Assembly: GCF_018131075.1 (NCBI RefSeq)
Contig: NZ_JAFCLS010000033.1
Coordinates: 1 to 64,000, forward strand
DNA: 64,000 nt
Origin: Bradyrhizobium sp. JYMT SZCCT0428
Lineage (GTDB): Bacteria > Pseudomonadota > Alphaproteobacteria > Rhizobiales > Xanthobacteraceae
Direction of reading: 5' to 3'
The position numbers and the translations under genes were made by a program. Shown piece after piece: positions 16,690-24,739 of the stretch. The notes beneath the pieces were generated by a model, which saw only the letters and a list, made by a program, of their open reading frames with translations, ran no database searches and had not been told where the DNA came from. How positions within the stretch are numbered: the first letter of the stretch is position 1; each line of letters opens with the position of its first letter.

Positions 16690-17040
16690 ATGGAGAGGCT
16701 GGATCGCACAACGTTTAATCTGCCGAACGGCGATCACGACACAGTACTGCGTAGCGAACCGCATAAGGAGATGGTGGCGACGTGGGCCAACTTAGCTGAT
16801 CAGTATGAGCGGATCACCTTGGAGACTTACGGCGTGGGTCACTTTCCAATGGCCGAGACTGTTCCGATCGTAGCCTATGCGAGCGTTTCTCGCACCGCGT
16901 TCGCGCTTTGCAGTGCTGCGGAGATTGCCGAGGGACATTTCGATCCGGTTGAGTTCGGTAAGCGATGCGAGACGATCGCGCGTGAGCAAGTGGGCCGCTA
17001 CCGCAAATCCGTGAAGTCAGTGCGAGAGGCCTCACGATAG
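16690..17040 (+). CDS. hypothetical protein, 116 aa
   Basis: Unrecognised. Predicted mostly helical, soluble, with an AYASVSRTAFALCSAAEIAEG helix pair and a basic tail. The start at the second Met was preferred because codons before it look non-coding. A strong terminator follows 27 bp after the stop, which supports a real monocistronic gene. Confidence 0.55.
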   Translation: MERLDRTTFNLPNGDHDTVLRSEPHKEMVATWANLADQYERITLETYGVGHFPMAETVPIVAYASVSRTAFALCSAAEIAEGHFDPVEFGKRCETIAREQVGRYRKSVKSVREASR

Positions 17041-17067
17041 ATCATAGGGAGATCAAGCCCCAACTGC

Positions 17068-17103
17068 GGGCGGCGGCCTCGACCCGCCGCCCCACCTTTT
17101 TAC
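17068..17103 (+). terminator. Rho-independent terminator
   Basis: A 9-bp GC stem (GGGCGGCGG with its complement) and a 7-base loop, followed by ACCTTTTT. Ends the 16690 gene. Confidence 0.8.
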
Positions 17104-17225
17104 AGATGGGACTTGGACAAGTTGCGGCTCCGGCCGTCGTCTTTATAAATCGGGACACACATGGACGCTGCGCCTGCCGGCGCGGCCTTTGCCTTTAGAA
17201 TCGATTGCACACGTTGCGAGGTCGG

Positions 17226-17708
17226 TTAGTTTTTCGGCGTATTGCCGCAAGGAATTTGTAAAATCGCCTTGTCAGCGCCCGAAACGTCAAATTCATAGAA
17301 AAGCACCGTCCCTGTGGACGCGGCCCATTGCACACGCACCCGTTTCGCTTGGCGAAGTGCCCCTGGGTTTAGGTCGTGTATTGCTGATCTCGATGTGCTG
17401 CTAACCTGCGGCATTGGTTGGTATCGGACAGGCTGCTCATCGAGGCGCCAGGATATCGTCGCCCCCTCAGGCATCTTCTCTGACAACTGCACCGCGACAT
17501 ACAAACGAGCGTTGAAACAGCCGATGTGTAGGTCTGCGGTTATACGTGAGGACGGTTCCTTTGCAGGAGTGGACGCATACTTAAAAACACGGTCGGTCAT
17601 GCGGTCCGTAATCTGTTCAATATGCCACTCCGCCAGAGCGTTCGATATCATGACCGACCATAGGCAAAAGACGAGAATAGGTCGTTTTAAACAGTGTCCT
17701 TCTGTCAT
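17226..17708 (-). CDS. secreted protein, distantly VasI/TagO-like
   Basis: 160 aa. The signal peptide ends near NALA (about residue 26). The mature part begins with W..EQITDRMTD, has CFNARLYV, then SWRLDEQPV, and ends with FDVSGADKAILQIPC. This order of W, MTD, C-x-N, RxD and a final FDVSG-x-C is the pattern of small periplasmic TagO/VasI-like proteins; the match is weak. ATG 17708 was chosen with GAGGGA upstream. It lies just downstream of the GTPase operon on the same strand but after an 83-bp gap, so membership is unsure. Confidence 0.55.
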   Translation of the reverse strand: MTEGHCLKRPILVFCLWSVMISNALAEWHIEQITDRMTDRVFKYASTPAKEPSSRITADLHIGCFNARLYVAVQLSEKMPEGATISWRLDEQPVRYQPMPQVSSTSRSAIHDLNPGALRQAKRVRVQWAASTGTVLFYEFDVSGADKAILQIPCGNTPKN

Positions 17709-17791
17709 CTCGTCCCTCAACTATCGGAGCAGCTCAGTTAAGTTGTCATTTTTTGGAAGTGCTGACAGCGGGTTTCCTTGAGCTCCACCCG

Positions 17792-19729
17792 TCAGAACAG
17801 CTTAAAAAAACTTGAGAACGGGTTCTTGAACGCAGGCTCGCCGTCGAGGACGATCTGCCGATCGGCGGGCGACAGCGAAAGCTGATCTAGGACCGTTGTA
17901 TCCGGCGCGACAGCGTAAAGCTTCGACAGGCTCAAAAGTATTCGCTTATTTAGGTCCCAGTAGCCGGCCGAATAAAAATGCGGCAGATCGCTGATGAGCA
18001 TCGACTCCGCGGTCCGTGTCAGCCCCGCGTTAACGATGACAACGCGGACCTCGGGTAGGACGATTGATATCAAATGCCAACTTTGTGCCGAACCTTCGTC
18101 AATAGCGGTCCTGAGCAGGGCTGCTTGCATCGTCGTACGTTCGACACCCTGCGCGTCGTCGACCATCTCCGAAAGACGCTGCGCAATCTCCGCACTACTT
18201 TTAACGAGGTTTCGGGGGTAGCGGAGAATCGAGAGGGCTGCTGCGAATTCCTTCGTGGATTTCAGCCACTGCAGCCAGTTCATCGCCATGATTGTCGCGA
18301 CGTGAGGGGACAGGCGGCTTAGCCACGATGGATGGAGCCGATTATCGCAATACGCCTCGACTGCGGATGAGAAGAATAGTTCGGGACGCGAGGAGATCAT
18401 GGCGTCTTCGAGACCACCCATGTCGCGCCGAAGCATCTCACTCATTACGACTTGAACCGATGAGACGGAGGAGTCCTCCTTAAAGAGACGCGGCAGAATT
18501 TCATTTGCGACCAGCGATACGGTGTCGGCAGCAACGAGGTCTTCCCTCGCGAGCAGGACGTCCGCGACCATGTCGTTCGGGAATTCCGTCGTGAGGGACG
18601 ATTTGTCTGCCAGCGCGACGATCGCGCTCTGGATCTCCTCCTTCCACGGCGACAACGCTTCCTTGTTCGCCGCGTAGTGGCGGGCTACGGTGCCGATTTC
18701 CCGCGAGGACAGCTCCTCAAGTCTGGCTCCGACCTGAGCAGGCGTGAGAGCTTCGGGAAGTACATCCGAAGTCAGGATCTGCAGAAGATCGACGGCGGAA
18801 ATCGCGGCAATGAGGCGTGGCGAGCTGGGACCGATTCCTAGGATGTCGCGCTTGAGCACCGCTCCGTCCGACCCGTCCGGCAAAACCCGAAAGACGTCGA
18901 GGACTGCATCCGCACCAATTACGTCCGCGCCTTGGGAACGAATGTATAGATCGACAATCATTCGGAAATGACGCCGTGAGGCCGTGATGTCACGACCGTA
19001 GCGCCACAGGAAGCGCCGCAGCGGCGTCACTTTATTAAGTGAAGCGTCGGCGGAAGCTAAGGACACCCATTTTTCGTGGTTAAGCGAAGGCATCTCGTCG
19101 AGCGGAGCGACCTGAACGCTGTAGTCATTTTGTTCCGTTCGTTGGCTTTCGTTCAGCGATGCCGTGCAGAAAGAGAACGATGACCTGAGGCGAGGCCATT
19201 GTTGGGACCAGACGGCCAGAACGGCCTTTTCAATCTCGTTCGGTTCGCCGCTGTCGGGCGAGAGGGTAACGCGGCCGCCGGTATAATAATGGGATACGAT
19301 CACCGAGATCAGGTCCGCGTTAACCGACTCAACGAACTGTGAAGAGGATGGAATGTTCAGCGGATTTCCGAAGAAGGACATTTCGTTAGCGACGGGGCGT
19401 CGGAAGAGTGGCAAGACCGCGGAGAGCGCCGGAATGGAAGCGGAGAGCTTTGGACCGAGCAGAAGCACATGGCTCCACACGCATCCGGGGCGCGGCATCT
19501 CTGGAGCGGCCCAAGTCCGGAATAGGGCGTATCGTCGCGATTCGGGAAGAGGCAATCCGGACAGATAGCTCTCCCGTTCGCCGAGACGGGCACCGCTGGC
19601 GAGATCGCTAGCGGTGCTCAGGAGATAGAGATCCTTCATCGGCAGACGCAGCGACGACGCGATCTGTCGATGCCCGTCGGCATAGCCGAAGAGCGCCTGG
19701 TCAATCGTCTGCGGTGCGGTCGCGTTCAA
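17792..19729 (-). CDS. GAP1-like GTPase-associated protein
   Basis: 645 aa, last gene of the five-gene operon. The N-terminus has ALFGYADGHRQIASS and LYLLSTASDLASG, then PRPGCVWSHVLLL, which I recognise as the GTPase-associated protein 1 N-terminal domain; the remaining 500 residues are a large helical middle and C-terminal region as in GAP1 proteins. These accompany paired TRAFAC GTPases in predicted conflict systems, where GAP1 is thought to be the partner or target platform of the GTPases. The start is the TTG overlapping the previous stop (TTGA), with GGAG 9 nt upstream; a GTG at 19756 is the alternative. Confidence 0.8.
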   Translation of the reverse strand: MNATAPQTIDQALFGYADGHRQIASSLRLPMKDLYLLSTASDLASGARLGERESYLSGLPLPESRRYALFRTWAAPEMPRPGCVWSHVLLLGPKLSASIPALSAVLPLFRRPVANEMSFFGNPLNIPSSSQFVESVNADLISVIVSHYYTGGRVTLSPDSGEPNEIEKAVLAVWSQQWPRLRSSFSFCTASLNESQRTEQNDYSVQVAPLDEMPSLNHEKWVSLASADASLNKVTPLRRFLWRYGRDITASRRHFRMIVDLYIRSQGADVIGADAVLDVFRVLPDGSDGAVLKRDILGIGPSSPRLIAAISAVDLLQILTSDVLPEALTPAQVGARLEELSSREIGTVARHYAANKEALSPWKEEIQSAIVALADKSSLTTEFPNDMVADVLLAREDLVAADTVSLVANEILPRLFKEDSSVSSVQVVMSEMLRRDMGGLEDAMISSRPELFFSSAVEAYCDNRLHPSWLSRLSPHVATIMAMNWLQWLKSTKEFAAALSILRYPRNLVKSSAEIAQRLSEMVDDAQGVERTTMQAALLRTAIDEGSAQSWHLISIVLPEVRVVIVNAGLTRTAESMLISDLPHFYSAGYWDLNKRILLSLSKLYAVAPDTTVLDQLSLSPADRQIVLDGEPAFKNPFSSFFKLF

Positions 19730-20592
19730 CTCGCGGTCTCCAATCCCGCCAGCCACATCAGCGGACGGGTGATATCGTGTTCGGTGGTCTCCGGACCAAC
19801 GACCTTGACGCGCTTGCTGGCAGGCATCGTCGCGAGAAGCCGTTCGCGATCGGGCCCTGGTCCGTTACCCTTTTTCGACAGCTTCCCGCCCTGCGCTGAC
19901 ACGCCGTAGATCCTAACATCGGTCGCGCCTTCGGAATTACCGAGATATTGGGAAAGCAGCGGGTACCGTTTCTCCAGCCATCGGGCGGGATCAGTCTCGT
20001 CCTGGGGCACCAAGTCCCAGGCGGACACTATAACAGCGACCCTCATCGGGACCATCGAGAAAGGCGCGCGCTGCAGGCATTGGAGGAGATCCACTAATTG
20101 CACCTGCAGAGGCGTCTTCGTCCCATCCCAATCGTTGGGGTCGGCGACGGCCTGGGTCTCGTCCTCTTCGGCATCGAAAGCGTCGAGGATCGTGACGGCG
20201 TCGTCATTGTGCCTGTCGGCGCTTACGAACAGCAACATGCCGCGTGCACCCTTCACGAGCTCCACGAACTTTTCGGGGCACAGCCGCGTCGCGAAGGCCT
20301 GTTCGAAGGTCTCGCCGGAGAGATCGTCGAACTCAAGAGCGACTTTGCTGGCTGATCCCGAGTCTAGGAGATTGATGCGGATGTTCTCGACCTGCGTCAC
20401 CGTCGTCCGCTCCACTTCGAATCCTTCGGCCCAGGCTTCGGAGATTTCGGCGACATAGGCGAACTGCCCCGCATGTTTGCCCTTCGTCAGGACGGTCGGA
20501 ATCTCCTCGCTGTCCACCTGATGCCAGAGCGCTGCGGCGAACGTCGTCTTACCGGTACGCGTGAACCCGAAAACCATGTAGCGTGCGTCCAA
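19726..20592 (-). CDS. predicted TRAFAC-type GTPase (DO-GTPase1-like)
   Basis: 288 aa. P-loop GFTRTGKT (9-16) right at the N-terminus, G3-like DLSGE (90-94), a Trp-containing SAWD at the G4 position (190-193) instead of NKxD, and a switch-like long insert. It resembles the double-GTPase families linked to GAP1. A TTG start was chosen because GAGGAG lies 8 nt upstream, while the internal ATG is 15 bp too far. Its stop overlaps the GAP1 start. It probably acts as a nucleotide-state switch of the system. Confidence 0.8.
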   Translation of the reverse strand: MDARYMVFGFTRTGKTTFAAALWHQVDSEEIPTVLTKGKHAGQFAYVAEISEAWAEGFEVERTTVTQVENIRINLLDSGSASKVALEFDDLSGETFEQAFATRLCPEKFVELVKGARGMLLFVSADRHNDDAVTILDAFDAEEDETQAVADPNDWDGTKTPLQVQLVDLLQCLQRAPFSMVPMRVAVIVSAWDLVPQDETDPARWLEKRYPLLSQYLGNSEGATDVRIYGVSAQGGKLSKKGNGPGPDRERLLATMPASKRVKVVGPETTEHDITRPLMWLAGLETAS

Positions 20593-20604
20593 AGGCGAAA
20601 CTCC

Positions 20605-21606
20605 TCAGGCGGTCTTTGAAAAGATGCGGTCGATCTGGCGGGGCGCATCGACGATCGGGCGCGGTGCCACGTCGGGCAGCTGCGCCGGCATCGTCCACCG
20701 GGTGACCAAATCCTCGAGTCCGACGATGCCGATCATCCGGTTCGCCTTCGGCAGCGCACATACTTCGTGTGACGACATCTTGAGGCCCTTGGCCTGAAAG
20801 TCCGTCACTACACGCTCCTGGTACTCCATCATGAACTCGGCGTCGGCCGGCTCGTTGGCCCGCGAGATGTCGAGCTTCGTCGAGAGGATCTCGATGGCCT
20901 TTGCGTGTGCAAGCGCTCCGTTGTCGTTCAGCGCATTGATCATCTGCCGAAAATTCCTGGAGTAGGCCGTTCGGTCGTCCTTCGAGGAGAGCCGCGCTCC
21001 GTCCAGGAGGAAGCAGACGCGTTCAGCCAGGTCGAATTCGGTCAGTGTGCCGATCAGATCGGTCGACGTGCGGGCATCGGCGTAGGTCTCGCCCGAGCGG
21101 TCCGCGATGGCTAGATCGATGGTCCTGCCGCCACTGCGCGCGAGCGCGAGATGGAAGAAGCTCAATGGATCGCGCCGGCTCGTCCGAGGCACCGTCGGCG
21201 AGAGGCGGCCCGAATTGAGGAGCGCGAATGAGTGCAGCTTTGCAAACGCTAGCAGCGTCTCGCTTCCCGCGAACGTCAGGCCGGCAAACGGTCCTTTACA
21301 GTATGCCTCGAAGATCGACGTCAGGAGCGTCGTCTTGCCGACCTTCTCCTCGCCGACGAGCGCGACGACCCGCAACTTACGGCGCCGCGACAAAGCGGAA
21401 AGTCCGGTGGTGGACAGCTTATCACTTGACCATATTGCGACAGGCGGCGCGGACCGCTGTTCGTCTTCGGTATCGGGCTCGACAGCGTCCTCGACGTCGG
21501 CGCCGTAGTTCGGGCAGCTCTCGACCGGATCGTGGTTTAACAAGCACTTTCCGTCTGACTGGACAATGCAGCCTTGCTCCTTGCAGATGACCGTTCCCGC
21601 GTTCAT
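20605..21606 (-). CDS. predicted zinc-finger GTPase (DO-GTPase2-like)
   Basis: 333 aa. The N-terminus has four cysteines (8, 13, 21, 31), likely a zinc knuckle, then an acidic linker and a GTPase domain: P-loop GEEKVGKT (85-92), G3-like DRSGE (169-173), and G4-like STKLD (242-246). It is different in sequence from the second GTPase of the operon. Its ATG overlaps the stop of the helical protein gene (TGATG). Paired, non-identical GTPases beside GAP1 are the hallmark of this system type; the zinc knuckle may recognise a ligand or partner. Confidence 0.8.
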   Translation of the reverse strand: MNAGTVICKEQGCIVQSDGKCLLNHDPVESCPNYGADVEDAVEPDTEDEQRSAPPVAIWSSDKLSTTGLSALSRRRKLRVVALVGEEKVGKTTLLTSIFEAYCKGPFAGLTFAGSETLLAFAKLHSFALLNSGRLSPTVPRTSRRDPLSFFHLALARSGGRTIDLAIADRSGETYADARTSTDLIGTLTEFDLAERVCFLLDGARLSSKDDRTAYSRNFRQMINALNDNGALAHAKAIEILSTKLDISRANEPADAEFMMEYQERVVTDFQAKGLKMSSHEVCALPKANRMIGIVGLEDLVTRWTMPAQLPDVAPRPIVDAPRQIDRIFSKTA

Positions 21607-22682
21607 CAGCCAAGACCGCCGTGGGCGATGAGGGCGCGTTCGCGGAACGCCTGGACGCCGAGTTCGAATTGGGAGATCTTTACGCTGGCGACGTCCGGAA
21701 CGGCCTTCGTGAATTCCGCTTCCCAAGATGCCCCGGCGGCAAACATCTGAATGGCGGTGTGGACGGGAAATAGAGACCTCACGCTCGCGGGTACGGTCGC
21801 TACTAGCTTCTGTGCGTCTTCCTGGGAAATCGTCTTGAGGGCAGTGCGGAGCGTGGTCTTGGCGTCCGCTTGTTGTCCTGCGGTCCGTCTCAAGATTCCG
21901 TGAGCACCGAACGGACCCGGAAGCTGCCGAACCATTGCGCCGAGTTCGATGCCGGAGACCATCATCTTCGCTGCCTCACCCGTCTCCGAGCGAGGGCGTT
22001 CGAGCAGTTCGTGCCAATCGCCAATGTGCCACCAGAGCATGTCGACCTCTTCGGCTAGTCTAGTCACGTCGAACCTGATCCCGGACATCGACTCCGCTAC
22101 ATTGTTCGACAATGCTTTGATGCCGCTCTCGGCGGACGCCAGTGTCGCGGCGACGGCGTCCTTAACGGCGGTACCGGGCACGGCATTGGCACCTGACTCG
22201 TTGAGGACGTCCATTTCAGCCTTGATCGCCGGTAGCTTCGGCGCGGAGGGAAGCTTGGATTGATCGCTTACGCGATGGTCGCGAACGGCCGCCGCGAACG
22301 CTTCCGCCGCCCGCCTGGTAGTCGCATCGTCATCCGCCGAATGCCGTCTGCCGCAATAGGACGAACAGAGCACGGCCAGAGGGATGTATGACGTACCGTC
22401 TTCCATGTCGCGCCGGAGAAGCAGAGCGGCCATGCGGCCGGCCTCTTGCCTGTCTGACTTCATGACAAAGTGCGGATCGAACTCGCGCATCGGCTGCTCG
22501 AACCAGTCGAGCGTCTCGGGCGGATCGAGCAGGAAGGCGAGCCGGCAGAGCTCATAGGTCTGCGCCATGTGCTTGAAGGTTGGCCAGAGCTTGTCGAAGC
22601 TCTTCTGCCGGGCTTCTACGACCTCGCGCGCGGCCGCCGCGTCGAGCTCCCTATAGGCTACGATGAAATCGAACTTCGTCAT
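21606..22682 (-). CDS. helical GTPase-associated protein (GASH-like)
   Basis: 358 aa, almost entirely helical. The middle has VDMLWWHIGDWHELLERPRS, then KMMVSGIELGAMVRQLPGP, a pattern that I associate with the helical protein family (GASH) found only next to such GTPases; the family name is from memory. There are no catalytic motifs. It starts by ATGA overlap with the phosphoesterase stop and ends by TGATG overlap with the zinc-finger GTPase. Likely an adaptor or scaffold. Confidence 0.7.
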   Translation of the reverse strand: MTKFDFIVAYRELDAAAAREVVEARQKSFDKLWPTFKHMAQTYELCRLAFLLDPPETLDWFEQPMREFDPHFVMKSDRQEAGRMAALLLRRDMEDGTSYIPLAVLCSSYCGRRHSADDDATTRRAAEAFAAAVRDHRVSDQSKLPSAPKLPAIKAEMDVLNESGANAVPGTAVKDAVAATLASAESGIKALSNNVAESMSGIRFDVTRLAEEVDMLWWHIGDWHELLERPRSETGEAAKMMVSGIELGAMVRQLPGPFGAHGILRRTAGQQADAKTTLRTALKTISQEDAQKLVATVPASVRSLFPVHTAIQMFAAGASWEAEFTKAVPDVASVKISQFELGVQAFRERALIAHGGLG

Positions 22683-24007
22683 GCGAGCGTTTCCCCTGCC
22701 AACACCTTGTCGATCGAGCGGTCCATGTCGGGCAGGACGCCCGCTTCTTCGCTTCTCTTTACCGCGACGATCGCGATTTCGTAGTCCTTGAGATCCCGAT
22801 CGCCCGGACGGTCAAGCTTCATGTGCGAGATCAGCCGGCGCTGTTCGTGCTCCTTGAGCTTGAACAGCTTGATGGTCACACTCCTTACTGACGGTTGCGG
22901 CAGCGTTGGGGTGGTCATAACTTGCGGCTCCGGCATCTTGTCCCCGTCTTCGCCATCCGGCGCGACGACCTTCGCGGCGTCCGGTTTCGGTGCGTCCCAC
23001 TTAGGCAGATCGAAGCTGTTTTCCCAAACCGGCTTACCGTCCGGATCGGGAACCGTGAGGAAGCCGTCGACCTCGTACTGCCGTACCCACAGCTGAACGT
23101 TTAGGCGTCGCTCGTCAGTGGTCGCTACAGAGACGTCGATCCAGTTATACCCCGGTTTCCAGTCCGGTTGGTCCTTTTCGGGGTGCATCGCGCCCGCGCG
23201 AATCCGCAGGTGACGTTTTCCTTCCTCGACGCGCCGCGTATGTTCGTGACCGAACAGCTGGATCTTGGCCATCCGATTGCAGCGGTCCTCGAACGCGCGC
23301 CTGTTCTTGATCCAGTTAAAAGGATGGTGCGCCATCACGACATGACAGACGCCATCTTCATGCTCGATCTGCGCGGCCGCCGGATCGACCAGCATGGTGT
23401 TTTCGGCGTCGGAAGCATCGGACACCAGAACCGTGTTGAATCCCCAAAGGCGCATCGTCGATCCATCTTCGAGGATCAGATCGCGCGTCGCGAAGGGCCT
23501 GGCCGGTAGGTCGTCGACGTCCTTACCACCGTCGATGTAAGCGCGTAGCGGGCAGAGAAACTTAGCGGCGAAGCGATTGTAGTTCTCGATTGGCCCGAAG
23601 ATCAGGTTGGCCGAGAGCTTGTCGCGCATCCATCGGCCGATTTCGGCGTCGAGCTGGTCCGCCGGCTTGTTCCTGAGCGACTGCCTGGCATTAACTGGAG
23701 CGGGACCCGCCTCAACCTTGCGGTCGACGTCGTGGTTGCCCGGAATGACGAATACGTCCTCGATGCTACAACCCGCGGCAGGACAGAGCGTTTCTTCGAG
23801 CCAGCGATAGGCGAAGTCGTACTCTTCTGCCTGACCAGCGAAGGCGACGTCCCCGGTCAGCCAGATGCCTTGGGCCGGCCGGCCAATCTCGGCCCGCATC
23901 CGCTTAACGTCCTCGATGATGTCGCTTCGCAAGGCTTTATTTGGGTCGTCCGGCTGGCCGACTTCCGTCTTCCGGAAGTGGATGTCTGAAAAGTGCAGGA
24001 ACAGCAT
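22679..24007 (-). CDS. calcineurin-like metallophosphoesterase with helical tail
   Basis: 442 aa, first gene of the operon and the probable effector or nucleotide-processing enzyme. Metal ligands are complete: SDIH (Asp8, His10), GD (Asp53), GNHD (90-93), MAHH (His227/228) and GHEH (253-256). After about residue 330 there is a Pro-rich acidic linker and a 70-residue helical C-terminal domain (KLFKLKEHEQRRLISHMKLD and on) that looks like a small protein-interaction or death-like adaptor. The promoter should lie in the 120 bp between its ATG and the att site. Substrate unknown (DNA, cyclic nucleotide or protein phosphate). Confidence 0.88.
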   Translation of the reverse strand: MLFLHFSDIHFRKTEVGQPDDPNKALRSDIIEDVKRMRAEIGRPAQGIWLTGDVAFAGQAEEYDFAYRWLEETLCPAAGCSIEDVFVIPGNHDVDRKVEAGPAPVNARQSLRNKPADQLDAEIGRWMRDKLSANLIFGPIENYNRFAAKFLCPLRAYIDGGKDVDDLPARPFATRDLILEDGSTMRLWGFNTVLVSDASDAENTMLVDPAAAQIEHEDGVCHVVMAHHPFNWIKNRRAFEDRCNRMAKIQLFGHEHTRRVEEGKRHLRIRAGAMHPEKDQPDWKPGYNWIDVSVATTDERRLNVQLWVRQYEVDGFLTVPDPDGKPVWENSFDLPKWDAPKPDAAKVVAPDGEDGDKMPEPQVMTTPTLPQPSVRSVTIKLFKLKEHEQRRLISHMKLDRPGDRDLKDYEIAIVAVKRSEEAGVLPDMDRSIDKVLAGETLA

Positions 24008-24074
24008 GACGGGAGCTCATCCGGTGCTTAGTGCAATCTGGCGCTAACCCGGCCCGAAAACCAAAGCATTTGCG

Positions 24075-24091
24075 GGACATTTGCTGGACAC
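24075..24091 (+). repeat. GGACA double repeat, copy 4 (right end of element)
   Basis: GGACATTTGCTGGACAC, 36 bp before the att repeat at 24127. It matches copy 2 at the left end at 16 of 17 positions and copy 1 at 14 of 17. Candidate arm-type site for the integrase. Confidence 0.5.
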
Positions 24092-24126
24092 CGGGGCAGC
24101 CGTTTCGACTAACCTATTGAAATCAT

Positions 24127-24201
24127 TGGCGCTCCCTAGCGGAATCGAACCGCTCTCTCCACCGTGAAAGGGTGGCGTCCTAACCGATAGACGAAGGGAG
24201 C
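24127..24201 (-). tRNA. tRNA-Glu (UUC), host of the att site
   Basis: 75 nt including an encoded CCA. Acceptor GCTCCCT pairs with AGGGAGC, the anticodon loop is CTTTCAC (anticodon TTC), and the T-loop is GTTCGATTCC. The 3' 44 bases (24127-24170) equal the attL repeat, so the element restored the gene on insertion and attR lies inside it. Confidence 0.95.
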
Positions 24202-24450
24202 AAAAACAACCGGAAAATCAGTGCTTTAGAGCATGACGCGCCGTGTTGGTCGCCGATAATCAGGTTGGATCAGGCCAGCGACCGGCGAACGTATAGTGGC
24301 GTTTTGCCGGGCGGGCAAGCGGCCTGAAACCGCCTTTTTCCGGGCGCTTCCGGCCCGCGCCGGCAAGGGTGGACCGGCCAAAACATCCGGTGTTTTGCAA
24401 CGGATTTTAAAGCCGCCTGGCGTAGGGCTGGTGGCAGGGGAACTTCTGAC

Positions 24451-24708
24451 ATGGCCTTGGGCACCAAAAAGCGCGAGTCGCGCAAATCACTGCATCAATC
24501 CGGGTGGATCACGCTGGACGGCGGCTTCGCGGCGCGCCCATGCGTGGTGCAGGACATGTCCACAACGGGTGCCAAGGTCACGATCGACGATCCCAACACG
24601 CTGCCCGCCAAACTGAAGCTGGCGTTTTCGCGCGACGCACGCACGGGGCGAAACTGCGAAGTGGTCTGGCGCCGCGGCAAGTCGGTCGGCATCAAGTTCG
24701 TCCGCTAG
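24451..24708 (+). CDS. PilZ domain protein
   Basis: 85 aa. Basic RxxxR-like start (KRESRKS) and DMSTTGAKV, the D/NxSxxG signature of cyclic-di-GMP-binding PilZ domains, followed by FSRDARTGRNCEVVWRRGKSVGIKF. A single minimal domain, so its partner must be another protein. GGGGAA lies upstream of the ATG. First chromosomal gene after the element. Confidence 0.85.
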   Translation: MALGTKKRESRKSLHQSGWITLDGGFAARPCVVQDMSTTGAKVTIDDPNTLPAKLKLAFSRDARTGRNCEVVWRRGKSVGIKFVR

Positions 24709-24739
24709 CGCCTTATGGCGCGGAACGATAAAAGGCGGG

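Larger units (their letters stand above)
516..24170. mobile_element. tRNA-Glu integrative element (decayed prophage or satellite-like), 23.6 kb
   Basis: Bounded by a 44-bp direct repeat made of the 3' end of tRNA-Glu; the intact tRNA is at the right end. A tyrosine integrase gene starts 230 bp inside the left end. Contents: replication module (methyltransferase, helicase, VapE), candidate origin, capsid-type S49 protease, frameshifted tape-measure relic, many small genes, and a five-gene GTPase operon against the right end. No terminase, portal, major capsid or conjugation genes were seen, so self-transfer is unlikely; mobilisation by a helper phage or conjugative element is an inference. Confidence 0.9.
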
